A stretch of 64,000 nucleotides of DNA from Parabacteroides gordonii MS-1 = DSM 23371 (GCF_000969825.1 NZ_KQ033921.1:180722-244721); one strand, 5' to 3'; shown: positions 15,917-25,126, numbered from the stretch's first letter. Numbers and translations are program-made. The notes: generated from the letters alone by a model not told the origin.

Positions 15917-16886
15917 ATACTTTTTGTTTCATTTCGTTATATTCACTCTGCAAATCACTCCGGGAAGTGATGCCTCCTCCACTCTTAAACACCAGCCGTC
16001 CGTCCTGCTCTTCCAGGAAACGGATCATGACGGCGCTATCCAGTTTACGGCCGTCAAAATAGCCGGTCACGCCCGTATAAAATCCCCGGTCATACGTCTC
16101 CGCTTCCGCAATGATCTCCATCGTCTTTTTCTTCGGTGCACCGGTGATCGAACCGGCCGGCAAGAGGCTGAAAAGGATTTGTCCCAAAGAAGCCTGCCAT
16201 TTTCCCTCCAGCTTTCCTCTTATCTCGGAACTGACCTGCAAGAGGCGCCCCCTGTTGGTCAGCAACTCGTCGATATACCGATAACGGGTAACCGTCACCT
16301 CCGATGCCACCTGGCTCAAATCGTTACGGATCAGATCGACAATCGTAGCATGTTCCGCCTCCTCCTTGCCGTCTGCCAGGATGCGTTCGCGGGCATCCGG
16401 CAAAGAAGCGTCGATCGTCCCTTTCATCGGATAAGAATAGATAAAACCGTCCTCGATACGCACGAATATCTCGGGGGAGAAGACGACAAAGCGATCCTTC
16501 GCCCATAATTTATAGGGGGCATGCGAACAGGCAAAAACCTCTTTCAAGGTCAGGTTCGTTTGTACCGGAGTGGCACAGGTCAGATTCACCAGATACGAAT
16601 TACCGGCATGAATATGATCGGAGACAATACGGAAAGACTGGGAATAGGCTTCATACGAAACCGGATCGGTATGCCACACCACCTGTTTATCCGGCAATGC
16701 CACCGTCTCCGGGATAACATTGGTGAAACCATTCAGATCGTATAGCAACTCTTCCGGATCGATAGCATCCGTCTCCCCTATCCAAACCTGTTCCTGCTTA
16801 TAATCGACGACAAAGACAAAAGGCCGTCCGGATAATCCCAATCGATTCATGTACCGGACGGCTTCTTCCTTATTGCATAATTTCAT
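15900..16886 (-). CDS. pabB: Aminodeoxychorismate synthase component I
   Basis: 328 aa, the short PabB form. The chorismate-binding core holds YSYPMKGTIDASLPDA, EHATIVDLIRNDLSQVA, LLPAGSITGAPKKKTMEII, GFYTGVTGYFDGRKLDSAVM and FKSGGGITSRSDLQSEYNE. It converts chorismate to 4-amino-4-deoxychorismate with ammonia from a PabA-type glutaminase encoded elsewhere. It starts 1 nt after the aguB stop, and its 3' end overlaps the lyase gene, so the two PABA steps are coupled. Confidence 0.93.
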   Translation of the reverse strand: MKLCNKEEAVRYMNRLGLSGRPFVFVVDYKQEQVWIGETDAIDPEELLYDLNGFTNVIPETVALPDKQVVWHTDPVSYEAYSQSFRIVSDHIHAGNSYLVNLTCATPVQTNLTLKEVFACSHAPYKLWAKDRFVVFSPEIFVRIEDGFIYSYPMKGTIDASLPDARERILADGKEEAEHATIVDLIRNDLSQVASEVTVTRYRYIDELLTNRGRLLQVSSEIRGKLEGKWQASLGQILFSLLPAGSITGAPKKKTMEIIAEAETYDRGFYTGVTGYFDGRKLDSAVMIRFLEEQDGRLVFKSGGGITSRSDLQSEYNEMKQKVYVPIY

Positions 16887-16887
16887 A

Positions 16888-17763
16888 TCAGATCAAAAAT
16901 CGCTCTGTCAGTCCGCCAAAAGCATCGATACGGCGGTCGCGGAAGAAAGGCCACCAACGGCGCACATTCTCACTACGTGCCTTGTCTATCTCTACCACGC
17001 GGACTTCTTCATGGTCATTCGGAAATTCAGCCAACAACTCTCCCTGCGGGCCCGCTACAAAACTATTCCCCCAGAACCGGATACCGTTTGTCTGCCCCGA
17101 AGGATCCGTCTCGTGTCCCGTACGGTTCACGGTAATCACCGGAAGTCCGTTGGCTACGGCATGACCCCGTTGCACGGTTACCCAGGCATCCAACTGGCGT
17201 TTCTTCTCTTCCTCCGTATCACTACTTTCCCAACCGATGGCGGTCGGATAGATCAACATTTCGGATCCTTTCATAGCCATCAGGCGGGCGGCTTCCGGAT
17301 ACCATTGATCCCAGCAAACCAGCACGCCGAGTTTACCGACCGAAGTCTGTATGGGTTCAAAGCCCAGGTCGCCCGGTGTAAAATAGAATTTCTCGTAATA
17401 AGCCGGATCATCCGGTATATGCATTTTACGATACTTTCCGGCAATCGTGCCGTCACGTTCAATCACCACCGCCGTATTATGATAGAGTCCCGGCGCACGC
17501 CTTTCAAAAAGGGAAAGCACCAGCACGACACCCAGCTCTTTCGCCAGTGCACCGAACGCTTCGGTAGATGGCCCCGGAATTGGTTCTGCCTGGTCGAACA
17601 CCTGTGTATCTTCTGTCTGGCAGAAATAGAGCCCGTTATGCAACTCTTGTAGCACGACCAGTTCCGCCCCTTCTTCCGCACAAAGCCGGATGCTATTTTT
17701 CAGTTTCTTTATATTATCTGTCCGGTCACAGGTATTTGCCTGTTGAATTAATCCTACTTTCAT
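16888..17763 (-). CDS. aguB: N-carbamoylputrescine amidase
   Basis: 291 aa from the ATG at 17763. Carbon-nitrogen hydrolase (nitrilase) superfamily with the Glu-Lys-Cys triad: Glu in LVVLQELHNGLYF, Lys in GKYRKMHIPDD, Cys in LVCWDQWYPEAARL. AguB hydrolyses N-carbamoylputrescine to putrescine, CO2 and ammonia. Its ATG overlaps the aguA stop by 4 nt (ATGA), confirming the partner reaction. This is the biosynthetic putrescine route from agmatine used by Bacteroidales. Confidence 0.95.
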   Translation of the reverse strand: MKVGLIQQANTCDRTDNIKKLKNSIRLCAEEGAELVVLQELHNGLYFCQTEDTQVFDQAEPIPGPSTEAFGALAKELGVVLVLSLFERRAPGLYHNTAVVIERDGTIAGKYRKMHIPDDPAYYEKFYFTPGDLGFEPIQTSVGKLGVLVCWDQWYPEAARLMAMKGSEMLIYPTAIGWESSDTEEEKKRQLDAWVTVQRGHAVANGLPVITVNRTGHETDPSGQTNGIRFWGNSFVAGPQGELLAEFPNDHEEVRVVEIDKARSENVRRWWPFFRDRRIDAFGGLTERFLI

Positions 17764-18788
17764 ACGATAAAATCTTTCGGGTATTGCATTGTCACACAAT
17801 GCAACGAACCATGTTGTTTAATCAACGGTAAACAATCGATACCTACAATCTCCCTGTCCGGGAAAGCTTCTTGCAAGGCGGCTTTAGCCTCCTCGTCTTT
17901 CGGTGAATTATAGAAAGGGAGCAAGACCGCCCCGTTTATAATCAGGAAGTTGGCATAAGTAGCCGGTAAACGTTCACCCTCCCATTCCACTTTATCCGCC
18001 ATAGGCAAAGCGATCAGGCGGTAAGGTTCGCCGTTGGCCTGGGTGAACTCTTTCAGCTCCTCCTCCATTTCCTGTAATTCGGCAAAATGTTCATCTTCTT
18101 CGTCCGTGCATTGCACATAGGCAATCGTATCTTCGCTACAAAAACGGGCCAGCGTATCGACATGGCTATCGGTATCGTCGCCCGCCAGGTAACCGCTTTC
18201 CAGCCACAAGATACGATCCAGGCCGAACACCTGTTTCAGGTAGCTTTCCAACTCTTCCTGCTGAAGGTATTCATTTCTGTTCACGGAAGAAAGGCATTCG
18301 ACCGTAGTCAGTAAAGTACCCTTTCCGTCCGACTCGATACTACCGCCTTCCAATACGAACGGTTGCATATTGACCGGAACGACCTCCTCCGCAAACGTCT
18401 TCCCATGGAATAATTTACGTGTGATCAGGTTATCGTGATTAGCCGCAAACTTCATGCCCCAGCCGTTAAATACGAAATCGTACACCACCGGTATGCCTTC
18501 CTCAAAGACCGAAATACCTCCATGATCGCGTGCCCAGGTATCGCTCGTCTCCATTTCGCGGAAGATGATACGGCTATAATCCACCTCTCCCAGTTGGGAG
18601 CGCACCACCGATTCATCCGGACAAACGATCAGTAACTTTTCCCGTTTGATCACTTCTTTGGCAATCGAGACAAAGCAAGGAACCACCTCGTCCAGTATCG
18701 GTGCCCAGTCAGTCCCTTCATGTGGCCAGGTCAGTTGAACCGCGCTTTGCGGATACCATTCGGCCGGCAATATTGTTTTATTCTCCAT
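17760..18788 (-). CDS. aguA: Agmatine deiminase
   Basis: 342 aa from the ATG at 18788 (MENKTILPAEWYPQSAVQLT); the longer start at 18860 would cross the promoter. Peptidyl-arginine-deiminase family motifs are TSDTWARDHGG, FVLEGGSIESDGKGT, GDDTDSHVDTLARF and the catalytic Cys in KQHGSLHCVTMQ. It deiminates agmatine to N-carbamoylputrescine, the substrate of the next enzyme. First gene of a four-gene operon that continues into PABA synthesis. Confidence 0.95.
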   Translation of the reverse strand: MENKTILPAEWYPQSAVQLTWPHEGTDWAPILDEVVPCFVSIAKEVIKREKLLIVCPDESVVRSQLGEVDYSRIIFREMETSDTWARDHGGISVFEEGIPVVYDFVFNGWGMKFAANHDNLITRKLFHGKTFAEEVVPVNMQPFVLEGGSIESDGKGTLLTTVECLSSVNRNEYLQQEELESYLKQVFGLDRILWLESGYLAGDDTDSHVDTLARFCSEDTIAYVQCTDEEDEHFAELQEMEEELKEFTQANGEPYRLIALPMADKVEWEGERLPATYANFLIINGAVLLPFYNSPKDEEAKAALQEAFPDREIVGIDCLPLIKQHGSLHCVTMQYPKDFIV

Positions 18789-18813
18789 GTCTGCTAAATT
18801 TATTTTCTGGTTA

Positions 18814-18821
18814 CAAAGATA
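18814..18821 (-). promoter_or_regulatory. -7 promoter element of the agu-pab operon
   Basis: The minus strand reads TATCTTTG, a full match to TAnnTTTG, 25 nt before the aguA ATG. No correctly spaced -33 box. Confidence 0.6.
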
Positions 18822-18892
18822 AGCATTTATTGAAAGCAAGCGATCACATGCAAAATCCACTGTTTTCAGAAAGCTGATACTTACTAATCAGG

Positions 18893-20143
18893 CTAAAGAC
18901 TTGCCATGTCAAGCAAGAAATCGTAGATACTCATCATCTGTATACCGTTCTCATCGCTCCATGATTTGGTGTGTTCACCCACTATCAACAACTTTCTGAA
19001 AGAGTCGCCAACCAAACGCAACGAACGCTTTTCCTGTTCCATCTTCTCTTCATCCGGCATACGCCATGCCGACTGGATATAGATTCGTTCGCTTCCTTTG
19101 TTGCAGACGAAATCCACCTCTAACGTTACCCTTTGCTGCTGTCCTTCTGAATTTCTAATACGGTGATAGATATTACCTACATCCACAAGCCAGCCGCGTC
19201 TCCTCATTTCGTTATATATAACATTCTCCATCAGATGTGTGGGCTCGATCTGCCGGAATGAAAGAATGGCATTTCTCAAACCGATATCCTGATAATAGCA
19301 CTTATATAAAGAACCGATATATTTACGTCCTTTTATATCGTATCGCTCCGACTTTTCGATTAGAAATGCGTCCTGCATATATTCCAGATATGTAGATACG
19401 GTCTTATCGGAAATATTCCGGACATTGCTTACCGACTTGAATGTATTGGCTATGTTCGAGGCATTCACGGGAGCACCTATACTTGAGGCAAGCGCTTGAG
19501 AAAGTTCTTCAAACTCGGGCTTCAATTCTATATTGTTCCGTTCATAAATGTCACGCAAATAAACTGTACGGTACAAACGGCGAAGAAACTCTGATTTCTT
19601 GTCATCACCATCCTGCGTCAGCAATTGGGGTAGACCGCCATACATCAGATATTCAGCCCATCCGTCTTCCTTCGAACCTTCATACACAGACATGAACTCA
19701 TGGAATGACAATGGCCATACATGAATCTCGTCACCTCGTCCCCTAAACTCCGTAACAACATCCGACGAAAGGAAGCGCGAATTGGATCCTGTTACATATA
19801 CATCCGTGCCTTCCATTACAGACAGACTGGAAAGAACTTCCACAAAATCCTTTACTTCTTGAACCTCATCGACGATGATGTAATAGGTAGAATCATCGAC
19901 CATCCGTCCGTCTAACCAGTCCAACAGGTAATCAGGATCTTTAAACACCTTGTTTTTCCGACTCTCCATATCTATGATAATGATATGATCGTCTGAAACT
20001 CCTTCATCCAGCAAATGTTGACGAAAGAGTTTTTTTAGCAGGAATGATTTGCCGGAACGACGCAGCCCTGTTATGATTTTAATAAGACCGTTGCCCTTAG
20101 ATCGTTGGAGCTTATCTATGTATGTACTTCTGTTTACAATCAT
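18893..20143 (-). CDS. AAA-type ATPase with C-terminal DUF4143
   Basis: 416 aa from the ATG at 20143. The N-terminal AAA domain (AAA_14 type) has Walker A (TGLRRSGKSFLLKKLF), Walker B (TYYIIVDEVQEV) and the sensor VTGSNSRFLSS. The middle WPLSFHEFMSVYEG and GGLPQLL are typical, and the C-terminal DUF4143 part has a PD-(D/E)XK-like TLEVDFVCN. These stand-alone ATPases are frequent in anaerobes and archaea; the function is unknown, with nucleic-acid or toxin-antitoxin-like roles proposed only by analogy. It stands alone between two operons and has its own promoter with a palindrome next to it. Confidence 0.88.
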   Translation of the reverse strand: MIVNRSTYIDKLQRSKGNGLIKIITGLRRSGKSFLLKKLFRQHLLDEGVSDDHIIIIDMESRKNKVFKDPDYLLDWLDGRMVDDSTYYIIVDEVQEVKDFVEVLSSLSVMEGTDVYVTGSNSRFLSSDVVTEFRGRGDEIHVWPLSFHEFMSVYEGSKEDGWAEYLMYGGLPQLLTQDGDDKKSEFLRRLYRTVYLRDIYERNNIELKPEFEELSQALASSIGAPVNASNIANTFKSVSNVRNISDKTVSTYLEYMQDAFLIEKSERYDIKGRKYIGSLYKCYYQDIGLRNAILSFRQIEPTHLMENVIYNEMRRRGWLVDVGNIYHRIRNSEGQQQRVTLEVDFVCNKGSERIYIQSAWRMPDEEKMEQEKRSLRLVGDSFRKLLIVGEHTKSWSDENGIQMMSIYDFLLDMASL

Positions 20144-20158
20144 TAATTTGCTAATAAA

Positions 20159-20192
20159 TGTCACATGTGACAGTTTTTCGAACACAAAGTTA
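20159..20192 (-). promoter_or_regulatory. -7 element and adjacent 14-bp palindrome upstream of the DUF4143 ATPase
   Basis: The -7 box TAACTTTG lies at 20192-20185 (minus). Between it and the ATG is the perfect palindrome TGTCACATGTGACA (20159-20172), placed where a repressor would block transcription. No regulator gene is evident beside it. Confidence 0.5.
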
Positions 20193-20310
20193 TATATTTT
20201 CCTTCAAACAAGAGCATAGTTCAATGAAAACAACCGACTAAACTTTAATCCTGATTCATAATACTCATAAAAAAACACCTCCTTGTAATTGGTATATTCA
20301 GAAACCTTAC

Positions 20311-20336
20311 TAACTTTGCACCACAAAGTACTTTTT
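20311..20336 (+). promoter_or_regulatory. Promoter overlapping an operator-like dyad, first copy
   Basis: TAACTTTG (-7, 20311-20318) overlaps the dyad ACTTTG-N5-CAAAGT (20313-20329), which continues ACTTTTTA. The same arrangement recurs at 21274 before creD. It lies 12 nt before the ATG at 20348. A likely target of the winged-helix regulator encoded in this operon. Confidence 0.6.
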
Positions 20337-20347
20337 ATCATAAGTAT

Positions 20348-20971
20348 ATGAACAAACAATTAGAAGACATAAAAGCAATACGCGAGATGATGGAAAGATC
20401 ATCCAAACTCCTGTCATTAAGCGGGCTATCCGGTATTTCAGCCGGGATTATTGCTATTATTGGCGCGGCACTCGCCTATTTCCATATTTTGCAGGAACCT
20501 TCAACCGCCGGCTTCGAAACGACCCACGAAGCCATGTTCCGCGAAATAACATTGCTGATAACGGATGCTTCCGCCGTCTTGCTCTTTTCTATTTGTTTCG
20601 GTATCTACTTTTCGTGGAGAAAGTCGGTTAAGAAAAACCTGATGCCCTCCAAGAGCCTGATAAAAAAGACACTATACAACCTCGGTATTCCTTTGGTAGC
20701 CGGTGGTATCTTTGCCCTTATTTTCCTGTTGCGCGGCGACCTGCCGATGGCTATTACAATGACGCTGACTTTCTATGGCCTGGCGTTGATCAATGTATCC
20801 AAATACACCCTCGACGAAGTCCATTATCTTGGCCTGACGGAAGTCATACTGGGAATACTCGCGGCCCTGTTACCGGATTGGAGCCTCCTGCTCTGGACAA
20901 TCGGGTTCGGAGTCTGCCACATCATTTACGGCACGGCCATGTATATTAAATATGATCTGAAAAAGGAATGA
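20348..20971 (+). CDS. Six-helix membrane protein, unknown function
   Basis: 207 aa, starting MNKQLEDIKAIREMMERSSK. A short cytoplasmic helix is followed by about six hydrophobic segments (near 23-46, 66-90, 110-128, 134-153, 160-176, 180-200). This type is commonly encoded with the small winged-helix regulator that follows and with CreD in Bacteroidetes. Its stop overlaps the next ATG by 4 nt (ATGA). It may sense or relay envelope state to the regulator, but that is inference. Confidence 0.85.
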   Translation: MNKQLEDIKAIREMMERSSKLLSLSGLSGISAGIIAIIGAALAYFHILQEPSTAGFETTHEAMFREITLLITDASAVLLFSICFGIYFSWRKSVKKNLMPSKSLIKKTLYNLGIPLVAGGIFALIFLLRGDLPMAITMTLTFYGLALINVSKYTLDEVHYLGLTEVILGILAALLPDWSLLLWTIGFGVCHIIYGTAMYIKYDLKKE

Positions 20972-21258
20972 AAAACATAATATCCAAATTAAATAAAGCT
21001 TTTGAAAGCCGTATACGATTAGGTATTATGTCTATTCTTTCGGTGAACGAATCGGCTGACTTCAACACGATGAAGCAACTGATGGAACTGACCGACGGGA
21101 ATCTGGCCAGCCACCTGAAAGCATTGGAGACTATCGGATATATCCAGTCCTCCAAGCAATTCATCGGACGGAAACCCAATACACAATATATGATCACTGA
21201 AGAAGGACGGAAAAGCTTCAAAGAGCATCTGAACGCTTTAGAAGAACTTATCAAATAA
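20968..21258 (+). CDS. Winged-helix transcriptional regulator (ArsR/MarR-like)
   Basis: 96 aa, one winged-helix domain: FESRIRLGIMSILSVNESAD, then LMELTDGNLASHLKALETIGY (recognition helix) and the beta wing KQFIGRKPNTQYMITEEGRK. It is probably the local repressor: it is translationally coupled to the preceding membrane protein, and a dyad of the same sequence lies before that operon and between this gene and creD. Confidence 0.9.
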   Translation: MKNIISKLNKAFESRIRLGIMSILSVNESADFNTMKQLMELTDGNLASHLKALETIGYIQSSKQFIGRKPNTQYMITEEGRKSFKEHLNALEELIK

Positions 21259-21271
21259 TTTTTTTACCTAC

Positions 21272-21297
21272 TCACTTTGAAAAACAAAGTACTTTTT
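21272..21297 (+). promoter_or_regulatory. Operator-like dyad, second copy, upstream of creD
   Basis: ACTTTG-N5-CAAAGT (21274-21290) followed by ACTTTTTA, identical in arms and 3' flank to the copy at 20313. The overlapping TCACTTTG (21272-21279) is a one-mismatch -7 box. The creD ATG is at 21322. Confidence 0.6.
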
Positions 21298-21321
21298 AGA
21301 CACAATAAACAGCTTAAGATT

Positions 21322-22650
21322 ATGGAAACAACAATTAAAAAAGCAGGAAAAATCAACCAGTCTATCACATTCAAAGCACTGGTTATCGGCTTTCTGACCA
21401 TTATCCTACTTATTCCGGGCATAATGATCCAGGATTTGATACGGGAAAGACAAGACAGAAGTGTCGAAACAATCGAAAAGATCAATGCCAAATGGAGCAA
21501 TGCCCAGACCATCTGCGGCCCGGTACTCACGATCCCCTACACCACCCAGGTGGATGCAAACAACAAAACAGTCCTTCAGGAACATACAATAAGCATCACG
21601 CCTGAAAACCTGAATATCGACACACAACTATTCCCTGAGGAAAGATATTACGGGATCTATAAAACGATCCTCTACAAAAGTGAAATAGACCTGTCCGGAA
21701 ACTTCGATAAGATCAATTACCAGAAGACCGACAACAGTACCATCCATTGGGATCAAGCCTACCTGACTATCGGAGTTTCCGACTTGAGAGGTATCACCGA
21801 AAATATCAGCTTTACGCTCGACAACAAGCAGTATCCGGTAGAAGCCGCCGGTAATTACGACAGGCTGATGGGAAAGATATTGGTAGTCAGTCTAAATAAT
21901 GCTGACACTCTTTTAACCGGCCAGCCATTAAACTTCAATTGCAAATTAAAACTGAACGGTAGCAGTAATATCAATTTCATACCTATAGGCAAAACCTCCA
22001 AAGTCCACGTTGCCGGCACCTGGAAATCTCCCGGCTTCATCGGCAACTTCAGCCCCGAACATACCATTACCGAAAACGGATTTGATGCAAACTGGAGTGT
22101 CCTCCGCTTCAACCGCAGCATCCCTGAAACATGGATAGACAATCAGGTGGAGACTTTCGAAGATGCCTCTTTCGGCGTTAACCTGATCGACCCGGTAAAC
22201 CATTACCAGCAAAACATGCGTTCGGCAAAATACGCATTCATGTTCATCGCACTGACATTCGTCGTCTTTTTCTTTGTCGAAATACTGACAAAAAAACGCA
22301 TCCATCCCATCCAGTATTTGCTGGTCGGCATCGCCTTGATCCTGTTCTACAGCCTGCTTTTATCGATCTCCGAACAAATAAACTTCGGCATCGCATACCT
22401 GATAGCCAGCATAGCGACTATCGGACTGATCACGGTTTATACACATAGCATCTTTAAGAATAAGGTGCAGACAGGCGGTTTAGCTGCCATGCTGTGTATG
22501 CTTTACATATTCCTTTATGTAGTGCTTCAGCTGGAAGACATCGCGTTGCTGATAGGAAGTGTGGGGTTGTTTATTATATTAGGCATTATCATGTTCTTCT
22601 CACGAAAAATTAATTGGTATAGACAAGAGGAAGAAACACCCAACGATTGA
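21322..22650 (+). CDS. creD: CreD-family inner-membrane protein
   Basis: 442 aa from the ATG at 21322; a start at 21277 would overlap the operator. One N-terminal membrane helix (about 16-37: FKALVIGFLTIILLIPGIMI), a large periplasmic domain with the family segment FSPEHTITENGFDANWSVL, and five C-terminal helices from about 290 on, including FVVFFFVEILTKKRIHPIQY and LLVGIALILFYSLLLSISEQ. CreD (also called inner membrane protein CreD or colicin-tolerance protein) has an ill-defined role in envelope stress. Third gene of the regulator unit. Confidence 0.93.
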   Translation: METTIKKAGKINQSITFKALVIGFLTIILLIPGIMIQDLIRERQDRSVETIEKINAKWSNAQTICGPVLTIPYTTQVDANNKTVLQEHTISITPENLNIDTQLFPEERYYGIYKTILYKSEIDLSGNFDKINYQKTDNSTIHWDQAYLTIGVSDLRGITENISFTLDNKQYPVEAAGNYDRLMGKILVVSLNNADTLLTGQPLNFNCKLKLNGSSNINFIPIGKTSKVHVAGTWKSPGFIGNFSPEHTITENGFDANWSVLRFNRSIPETWIDNQVETFEDASFGVNLIDPVNHYQQNMRSAKYAFMFIALTFVVFFFVEILTKKRIHPIQYLLVGIALILFYSLLLSISEQINFGIAYLIASIATIGLITVYTHSIFKNKVQTGGLAAMLCMLYIFLYVVLQLEDIALLIGSVGLFIILGIIMFFSRKINWYRQEEETPND

Positions 22651-22674
22651 TCAGAGATAAAAATAAATGCTCAC

Positions 22675-22734
22675 ATTATACCCGGATGGTACAACTAAAA
22701 CACAATCGCTATTTTTGTATCATTCGGGTATAAT
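22675..22734. terminator. Hairpin between converging creD and capsule transcripts
   Basis: Arms 22675-22694 and 22715-22734 pair over 20 bp; the two non-Watson-Crick positions can pair as G-U in one of the two possible RNAs. The 20-nt loop is large. It lies between the creD stop (plus) and the last capsule gene's stop (minus), where a shared terminator is expected. Confidence 0.55.
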
Positions 22735-22749
22735 ATGCATATCGAAAAA

Positions 22750-23715
22750 TCATTTAAACTTACGCCATAAACAAATCATATACAAATAGATTCTTGCGAT
22801 CAAACTCGCTATAGAGGGAAATACGAAAAAAGTATTTATCATTAAATAAAAATCTATCCTTTTCCTCCACAGAAAAGCTTTTACTTCTTTTTTATTCCAA
22901 TAATAATCATACAGAATAGTTTTAACCTCCATTTTCTTCAAACTTATACATTCCAGAAAAAAAGAAAAAAACATCAAATAGACTCTTTCCCTGATCGGTT
23001 GAGTGTAAGGATACACATCCAGAAGTGAAAACACAGATCTTATCATGTAAAATTTAGATTCCCACATTATTTCTTCATTCCGGTTAGTTAGGGAACCCGT
23101 ACGCTTTACATAATTATACAGGCAAGCATCGACCACCACCGGTTTCTTTACCTTCAACACAATCTGCATGGTAGTAAATAAGTCCTCTCCGTTAACCACA
23201 GGCTTGTAAATGATATCATCGCATAAAGACCGCCTTATCAACCGCGCCCATAACTCATATCCTCCGCGAAGCATACAGAGAAAAAAAGCCTCACCGGATA
23301 AACCTTTCATTCTGCTATTACGCCAAACTTCATGCCGCTCATTACCTAATACATCATAGTAATTAGCAACAACATAGTCTGCATCCTGTTTTATCGCCTC
23401 ATCATATAATATTTCTATTGCATTCGGTTCTATATAATCATCTCCGTCCAGATGAAACACATATTCTCCGCAAGCCACTTCCAAACCTGATTTACGGGCA
23501 TAAATCAACCCTTGATTTTCTTTTGTAATTACTTTTATACGATCATCTATTGCTGCATATGCAGCAATAATCTGAGATGAATCATCTCGCGATCCGTCAT
23601 TCACAACAATAATCTCTATATCTTGAAACGTTTGATTGACACAGGATGATAAACATTTATCAAGAAAAGGTGCAACATTATACACCGGAATAATTATTGA
23701 AACTTTTATATCCAT
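22750..23715 (-). CDS. Glycosyltransferase family 2
   Basis: 321 aa. GT-A fold motifs are VSIIIPVYNVAPFLDKCLSS, IEIIVVNDGSRDDS, ENQGLIYARKSGLEVA and the DXD site FHLDGDDYIEPNA. The C-terminus is basic and hydrophobic, suggesting membrane association. It adds one sugar to the lipid-linked capsule repeat; the donor cannot be read from sequence. Last gene of the capsule locus. A 22-bp perfect palindrome and an adjacent hairpin lie within codons at 23548-23588. Confidence 0.92.
   Translation of the reverse strand: MDIKVSIIIPVYNVAPFLDKCLSSCVNQTFQDIEIIVVNDGSRDDSSQIIAAYAAIDDRIKVITKENQGLIYARKSGLEVACGEYVFHLDGDDYIEPNAIEILYDEAIKQDADYVVANYYDVLGNERHEVWRNSRMKGLSGEAFFLCMLRGGYELWARLIRRSLCDDIIYKPVVNGEDLFTTMQIVLKVKKPVVVDACLYNYVKRTGSLTNRNEEIMWESKFYMIRSVFSLLDVYPYTQPIRERVYLMFFSFFLECISLKKMEVKTILYDYYWNKKEVKAFLWRKRIDFYLMINTFFVFPSIASLIARIYLYMICLWRKFK
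23548..23588. repeat. Adjacent inverted-repeat pair inside the GT2 gene
   Basis: 23548-23569 is a perfect 22-bp palindrome (centre GCATATGC). Four bases on, 23574-23588 has 6-bp arms with a 3-nt loop. Both are in the reading frame of the 22750-23715 glycosyltransferase. One of seven such pairs in capsule genes. Confidence 0.7.
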
Positions 23716-23723
23716 CTGTTCTA

Positions 23724-24554
23724 TTAGTTATTTATTACACTTATCCGTTTAAGTTCAATGATTTTACTTTTTATCTGAAAAAAATACTGCATTTTATAGA
23801 GACTGAATAGTAGCCCAGCTCTGCCATCCAGCATTCCTAAGCGGAAAAAATAAGCATACAGAAAATACAAAGGAGCCAAAAACCAACTATCCAGCAGGAA
23901 ATACTTCACTTTCTGCCGGAACGTCAAAGGGGTTTCGGATTTTATCAATTGAAAAAAACGATGAACCTCCCAGGTCGAATAAGCATTATGTTTGGCTATA
24001 TAATGTTCCAATCCTTTATAATCGTTATGGATCAGCGGAACAGGCAACACGCCTACTTTTCCGTCTATAACCGGATGTTCATGAATCTCCATATCCAGAT
24101 GCGACCAGGAATGCTCGTCGATGTATTCATATTCGCCTTTGTCTTTTCTAAATAAAGCCAGCTTACGCATCTTCACTCCATGCTTTAACTGTCTGCCCAT
24201 AAAATGATCGTTATAATAAATCCAGAAGCCACAGTAATCCGTACGTTCTATCGTCTTTCTGACACAAACTATAAAATCATTCGTAACCGATTCGTCCGCA
24301 TCCAAAAACAATACCCAGGTATTCTGTAATTCCACATTCCTCAATACCCAGTTCCGTTTTTTGGGGAATCGGCCATTCCATGTAAATTCGATCAGACGGC
24401 ATCCATATTCCTCAGCTATTTGTGGTGTTTTATCCGTACTGTACGAATCCACCACGATAACTTCAGAAAAATCTTTTAATAAGGACAAACAACGCGGAAG
24501 GTTCTTTTCTTCATTTTTCACCGGAATAATAACCGATACCGGAATTTTTTCCAT
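23724..24554 (-). CDS. Glycosyltransferase family 2 (WaaE/KdtX-like)
   Basis: 276 aa from the ATG at 24554; the longer start at 24623 overlaps the upstream acetyltransferase too far. Motifs are VSVIIPVKNEEKNLPRCLSL, SEVIVVDSYSTDKT and the DXD region TWVLFLDADESVT. The C-terminal KVKYFLLDSWFLAPLYFLYA part is membrane-associated. The layout resembles the LPS-core glucosyltransferase WaaE group. It lies 8 nt upstream of the final GT2 gene and 5 nt after the acetyltransferase. Confidence 0.9.
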   Translation of the reverse strand: MEKIPVSVIIPVKNEEKNLPRCLSLLKDFSEVIVVDSYSTDKTPQIAEEYGCRLIEFTWNGRFPKKRNWVLRNVELQNTWVLFLDADESVTNDFIVCVRKTIERTDYCGFWIYYNDHFMGRQLKHGVKMRKLALFRKDKGEYEYIDEHSWSHLDMEIHEHPVIDGKVGVLPVPLIHNDYKGLEHYIAKHNAYSTWEVHRFFQLIKSETPLTFRQKVKYFLLDSWFLAPLYFLYAYFFRLGMLDGRAGLLFSLYKMQYFFQIKSKIIELKRISVINN

Positions 24555-24559
24555 ACTAT

Positions 24560-25126
24560 TTATTCTGATTTCAAAATACGTTTTTTTATCTCTCTTGCCG
24601 GATTTCCTCCTACAATAGTCCACGCTTCAATATCTTTTGTAACCACACTCCCTGTCCCCACTACAGCCCCTTCTCCTATATCCACACCAGGCAAAATCAA
24701 TGCTTTTGCACCGATGAAAACATTTGCTCCGATATTTATTTCACCGATCATCAAGGGAAGTCTTAATGTTGATAAATCATGTGTTCCATTACACACATAA
24801 GAATATTGAGACAAAACCGAACGTTTTCCAAAACGAACCACCCCAAGATTATAAACTTCGGAATAAGGGCCCAAACAAGCACCTTCTTTCATTTCCAACA
24901 ACCAAGGAATAAAAATACGGCAGGAAGAAAAGATGAACACTTTCTCTAAACGAGCTCCAAACAATCGAAGCAGAAACAACCGCCAAAAATTAAGTTTTTT
25001 GGGTGTCCAGCGAAAAAAGAGCAACCAGACTATATGCCAGAAACGAATACCCAACGCCTCTTTAACAGACCATGAAGATGTACTAATATCCTTTTGATAT
25101 ATAGCTTTCAACCATACTTTAGCCAT
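24560..25126 (-). CDS. Hexapeptide-repeat acetyltransferase (WcaF-like)
   Basis: 188 aa. The left-handed beta-helix repeats are visible in [40 protein letters not shown] and [16 protein letters not shown], the standard signature of sugar O- or N-acetyltransferases such as colanic-acid WcaF. It should acetylate a capsule sugar using acetyl-CoA. It overlaps the upstream GT4 gene by 8 nt. Confidence 0.92.
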   Translation of the reverse strand: MAKVWLKAIYQKDISTSSWSVKEALGIRFWHIVWLLFFRWTPKKLNFWRLFLLRLFGARLEKVFIFSSCRIFIPWLLEMKEGACLGPYSEVYNLGVVRFGKRSVLSQYSYVCNGTHDLSTLRLPLMIGEINIGANVFIGAKALILPGVDIGEGAVVGTGSVVTKDIEAWTIVGGNPAREIKKRILKSE

